Made by a program: the position numbers and the translations under genes
The notes under the pieces: model-generated
The model's database searches: none
What the model saw: only the letters and a program-made list of their open reading frames with translations
Told to the model about the DNA's origin: nothing
Part shown: positions 6,655 to 9,058 of the stretch, in pieces
Layout: each line of letters opens with the position of its first letter
How positions within the stretch are numbered: position 1 is the first letter of the stretch
Assembly (NCBI GenBank): GCA_031381685.1
Contig: JANMYF010000152.1
Coordinates: forward strand, 1-9,058
Length of the DNA stretch: 9,058 bases
Reading direction: 5' to 3'
Source of the DNA: JANLQX01 sp031381685
GTDB taxonomy: Bacteria; Actinomycetota; Acidimicrobiia; Acidimicrobiales; JANYDT01

Positions 6655-7931
6655 CACGCGCCCCACGCTGCGCTTGCGGAGTCGGCGACGATGGGCACCC
6701 TGCCGAGCGGATCGGTGTCGTCCGGAAACGGACCTGACGCGAGTACCTGGGCGATGGTGGAGGCAACCGCTCGGCGGGTCGGCTCGCCCGGCTCCCAGTG
6801 GGTGAACTCGAACGGAGCAGCTCCTGCGGCAAACACGACCGAGCCTTCCGGCGCAGCGGCCGGATGCGGTCCGGTAACAAGGATCTCGGCTGCATCGTCG
6901 GAGCTGCGGTCGATCACGCCTCGTCGCGGTGCCCGCGTGCCGCTCGGCGGCGTTTCCCGGTCGACGAGGGCGAGCAGCACCATGGTGTCCTCGGCCGAGC
7001 TCGCGTGGTCGGTGCGGTCGGTCGTGAGCACCGTGACCTCGAAGGGCTCCACAAGTGCCTGGACCACGCTCGCGCCAACCGACAGTGCCAGTTCCAACGT
7101 GCCCGCGTGCTCGCTGTGACGCGCGTCGATGACGACGCGAATCGGCAGGGTAGGTGACACGAAGAGGTGTTCGGGCTCGCGGATCATCAGCTCATTGCGG
7201 CGGGCGCTCGACGCCCAATGCACTCGACGGAAATCGTCACCGGGCACATATCCCCGAAGCTCGCGAAACTCGAATGGGTCGGTTTCGGAGGACCGCTGCG
7301 TCTTGGTTCGGGGTCGAAGTCGTTCGAGCGACGCCTTCGACCCCTCGTCGAGGTCGACGACGGCAGGCCCGACGAGGATCTCGCCTCCGCCGTCGACGCG
7401 GTGCGACCACCGGTACAGCCCGAGCGGATCTGTCCGACGCCACGTCATCGGGAGAAAACGGAGGGTGCCCCGCTCACGCAGGACCACCCGGTAGCGCGCC
7501 ACGGTCGTCTCTGCGCGACGAAGCGGCCGCACCGACATGCGCACCGAACGAGCGCCTTTGCGAACGGTCAGCGCGTCGACGGCCACCTCGATCACCTCGG
7601 CGGTCGCCGTTCTGCGACGGGCGTCGATGTGGACGTCGACAGCCAGGTCCTCGCCGACCGTCGGTAGGCGCTCGGTCTGCTGGGTGACCCGGCGAACGGA
7701 AAGGGCCGGGGGGAACAGGGCACCCACCGCCACGGCGACGCCGGTCAGACCGGTCGCCCCGAGCATGATGATCCCGGCGGATGTGGCTTCGACGAGAGCG
7801 AGCGCGAGGCCGGCCATGGTCGTGGCCAGGCCGGCCACCAGGGCGCCGACTCCGCGCTTGGTGACCCTGATCGACGCGACTCGCCGCACGCGAACGATCG
7901 GAGGGGGTCCGTGCCCTGGCGACGGGTCCAT
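6654..7931 (-). CDS. DUF58 domain-containing membrane protein
   Basis: The protein is 425 residues from the ATG at 7929-7931, chosen because GGTGA (7940-7944) lies eight bases upstream. A GTG at 7941-7943 would add four residues. After a Pro/Arg-rich start, two hydrophobic helices (about 28-49 and 53-74) anchor it in the membrane. The DUF58 core is at 220-255: DPFEFRELRGYVPGDDFRRV, then HWASSARRNELMIREPE. The following region (264-425) should have a von Willebrand A-like fold, but its first motif reads VVIDARHSEH instead of the usual D-x-S-x-S, so metal binding through a MIDAS site looks doubtful. DUF58 proteins nearly always sit next to MoxR ATPases and are thought to be their partners or substrates. 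The stop overlaps the transglutaminase ATG by one base, and moxR ends 31 bases upstream. The biochemical function is not known. Confidence 0.94.
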   Translation of the reverse strand: MDPSPGHGPPPIVRVRRVASIRVTKRGVGALVAGLATTMAGLALALVEATSAGIIMLGATGLTGVAVAVGALFPPALSVRRVTQQTERLPTVGEDLAVDVHIDARRRTATAEVIEVAVDALTVRKGARSVRMSVRPLRRAETTVARYRVVLRERGTLRFLPMTWRRTDPLGLYRWSHRVDGGGEILVGPAVVDLDEGSKASLERLRPRTKTQRSSETDPFEFRELRGYVPGDDFRRVHWASSARRNELMIREPEHLFVSPTLPIRVVIDARHSEHAGTLELALSVGASVVQALVEPFEVTVLTTDRTDHASSAEDTMVLLALVDRETPPSGTRAPRRGVIDRSSDDAAEILVTGPHPAAAPEGSVVFAAGAAPFEFTHWEPGEPTRRAVASTIAQVLASGPFPDDTDPLGRVPIVADSASAAWGA

Positions 7932-7939
7932 GACGTCGT

Positions 7940-7944
7940 TCACC
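7940..7944 (-). promoter_or_regulatory. Ribosome binding site of the DUF58 gene
   Basis: On the - strand these bases read GGTGA, complementary to part of the 16S rRNA tail, with eight bases to the ATG at 7929-7931. The GTG at 7941-7943 overlaps the site and has no Shine-Dalgarno of its own, so this element favours the ATG. Confidence 0.45.
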
Positions 7945-7962
7945 GACTGGATGTCGGAGCCT

Positions 7963-8991
7963 TCAGGCCGGCCGTGGAACGCCGACCCGGCGAACGATGG
8001 CGTCGAGCGTCTCGACCAGGTTGGTCCGGCCGGGGTTGGCCCCGACGATGCGGTGGACGACCGCTTCGGGGAAGATGCCGAGGACGTCGTCGGGCACCAC
8101 GAACGTGCGCCCGGCCATCGCGGCCCGGGCCCGTGCCAGTCGCTGAAGGGCGAGCGTGGCGCGCGGCGACGCGCCGAGCGCGATCGCCGGATGCTGACGC
8201 GTGGCGTTGACCAGTTCGAGCAACCAGAGCCGGAGTCGGTTGGCCATGTGGACGCGTTCGGTCCGGAGTATCAGGGCACGGAGCTCCTCGGTGCTCGTCT
8301 GGGAACGGAGCTGGCCGATGAGCGATTCGCCTCCGTCGTGTTCGAGCATCTGCAGCTCCGAGGCGCTGTCGGGGTATCCGAGGCTGATTCTCGCGAGGAA
8401 ACGGTCCAACTGGCTCTCCGGCAGGCGGTACGTTCCTTCGTGCTCCATCGGGTTCTGGGTGGCCAGCACGAGGAACGGCCGAGGTAGCGCGTGGGTCTGA
8501 CCGTCAGCGGTCACGCGCCGTTCTTCCATCGCTTCGAGCAGTGCCGCCTGCGTCTTTGCCGTCGCCCGGTTGATCTCGTCGGCCAACAGGACGTTGGCGA
8601 AGATGGGCCCGGACCGGAAGCGGAGTTCGCCGGTGCGGGGGTCCCAGATACCGGTGCCGGTAACGTCCGACGGCAGGAGATCGGCGGTGAACTGCACTCG
8701 GCCGGTGCTCAAACCAGTGACGGCGGCGAGCGCGCGGGCGAGCATGGTCTTGCCCACTCCCGGTACGTCCTCGATGAGCACGTGGCCTTCGGCAAGCATG
8801 CACGCGACGACGACCTCGACCGCCGCACGTTTGCCGTGGATGACGGTTTCGATGGCATCGACGATCTTCGTGAGAATCGCTTCAGCTGACGCCGCGGTCT
8901 CCTTGAGGTCACCGGTGGCGAGCCGGTCGTGCTCGCGTTCGCTCCACTCCCCCGGGGAGGAAGGAACGGCCGAGTTGCTTGCAGAAACCAC
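7963..8991 (-). CDS. MoxR-family AAA+ ATPase
   Basis: The protein is 342 residues from a GTG at 8989-8991. The AAA+ motifs appear in order: Walker A DVPGVGKT (75-82, K81, T82), Walker B VLLADEINRA (134-143, D138, E139), sensor 1 LATQNP (176-181), the arginine-finger region LPESQLDRF (190-198), and sensor 2 in GASPRATLAL near the C-terminus. The length and the GKRAAVEVVVACMLAEGHVL lead-in are typical of MoxR proteins. These are cytoplasmic chaperone-like ATPases that assemble as hexamers and help mature or switch partner proteins, often through a vWA-domain protein; the DUF58 protein next door fits that role. It is the first gene of the three-gene operon. The first ~30 residues (Ser- and Glu-rich) are poorly conserved, so the true start could be slightly later, but no other good start codon is visible there. 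Confidence 0.95.
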   Translation of the reverse strand: MVSASNSAVPSSPGEWSEREHDRLATGDLKETAASAEAILTKIVDAIETVIHGKRAAVEVVVACMLAEGHVLIEDVPGVGKTMLARALAAVTGLSTGRVQFTADLLPSDVTGTGIWDPRTGELRFRSGPIFANVLLADEINRATAKTQAALLEAMEERRVTADGQTHALPRPFLVLATQNPMEHEGTYRLPESQLDRFLARISLGYPDSASELQMLEHDGGESLIGQLRSQTSTEELRALILRTERVHMANRLRLWLLELVNATRQHPAIALGASPRATLALQRLARARAAMAGRTFVVPDDVLGIFPEAVVHRIVGANPGRTNLVETLDAIVRRVGVPRPA

Positions 8992-9058
8992 GACATCACG
9001 CTACTGCCATGATGCGCGTGAACGACTCCATCGTCCTCATGAGGGTTGGGTGAAAACG
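8992..9058. promoter_or_regulatory. Upstream region of the moxR operon
   Basis: These 67 bases precede the operon on the - strand. The - strand has TAGCGT, matching the loose actinobacterial -10 pattern TAnnnT, close to the moxR start, but no well-spaced -35 element. A 10-base palindrome, CCTCATGAGG, lies at 9035-9044. The + strand ends with TTGGGTGAAAACG, which may lead into a gene beyond the window. A 14-codon + strand ORF from the ATG at 9009 is probably chance. I cannot name a promoter here with confidence. Confidence 0.3.

Noticed and set aside
5987..6895. 302-codon - strand frame across the DUF58/transglutaminase junction
   Set aside because: It overlaps two clear genes on the same strand in another frame, and its composition (runs of Arg, Pro, Ser) is that of a shadow.
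7537..8487. 316-codon + strand frame opposite DUF58 and moxR
   Set aside because: It is antisense to the conserved MoxR motifs and has no recognisable domain.

Overview
The window is high-GC bacterial chromosomal DNA with closely packed genes. It carries eight protein genes, one of them cut by the left edge, and I see no RNA genes, CRISPR arrays or mobile elements. GC-rich codon choice, GTG and TTG starts, a DUF3040 protein, and a Pol IV whose C-terminus has the KRPGDTQWGP motif point to Actinomycetota, perhaps an acidimicrobial lineage. The phylum is fairly safe; the class is a guess.

Left part (2-2012): the C-terminal 304 residues of a LuxR-type regulator on the + strand converge on a YbaK/EbsC-type aminoacyl-tRNA deacylase gene on the - strand. 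The deacylase frame continues without a stop into a low-complexity linker and a two-helix membrane tail, which is unusual for this normally small soluble family. A 111-base divergent gap separates it from the next unit.

Middle (2013-4395, + strand): a Nudix hydrolase overlaps the start of dinB (DNA polymerase IV), and a small DUF3040 membrane protein follows. The Nudix-Pol IV overlap suggests co-translation of a possible nucleotide-pool cleaning enzyme and a translesion polymerase. A perfect 9-bp inverted repeat lies just inside the dinB reading frame.

Right part (4414-8991, - strand): a compact three-gene operon, transcribed right to left, encodes a MoxR AAA+ ATPase, a DUF58 protein and a TgpA-type membrane transglutaminase. 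The DUF58 and transglutaminase genes overlap as TGATG. This trio is a known conserved module, thought to act at the cell envelope. The last 59 bases are the 5' region of the operon and may border another transcription unit beyond the window.

No stretch without a gene exceeds 111 bases. Most of the window is ordinary core genome. The most unusual items are the deacylase-membrane fusion and the inverted repeat at the dinB start. I found no convincing undescribed system.
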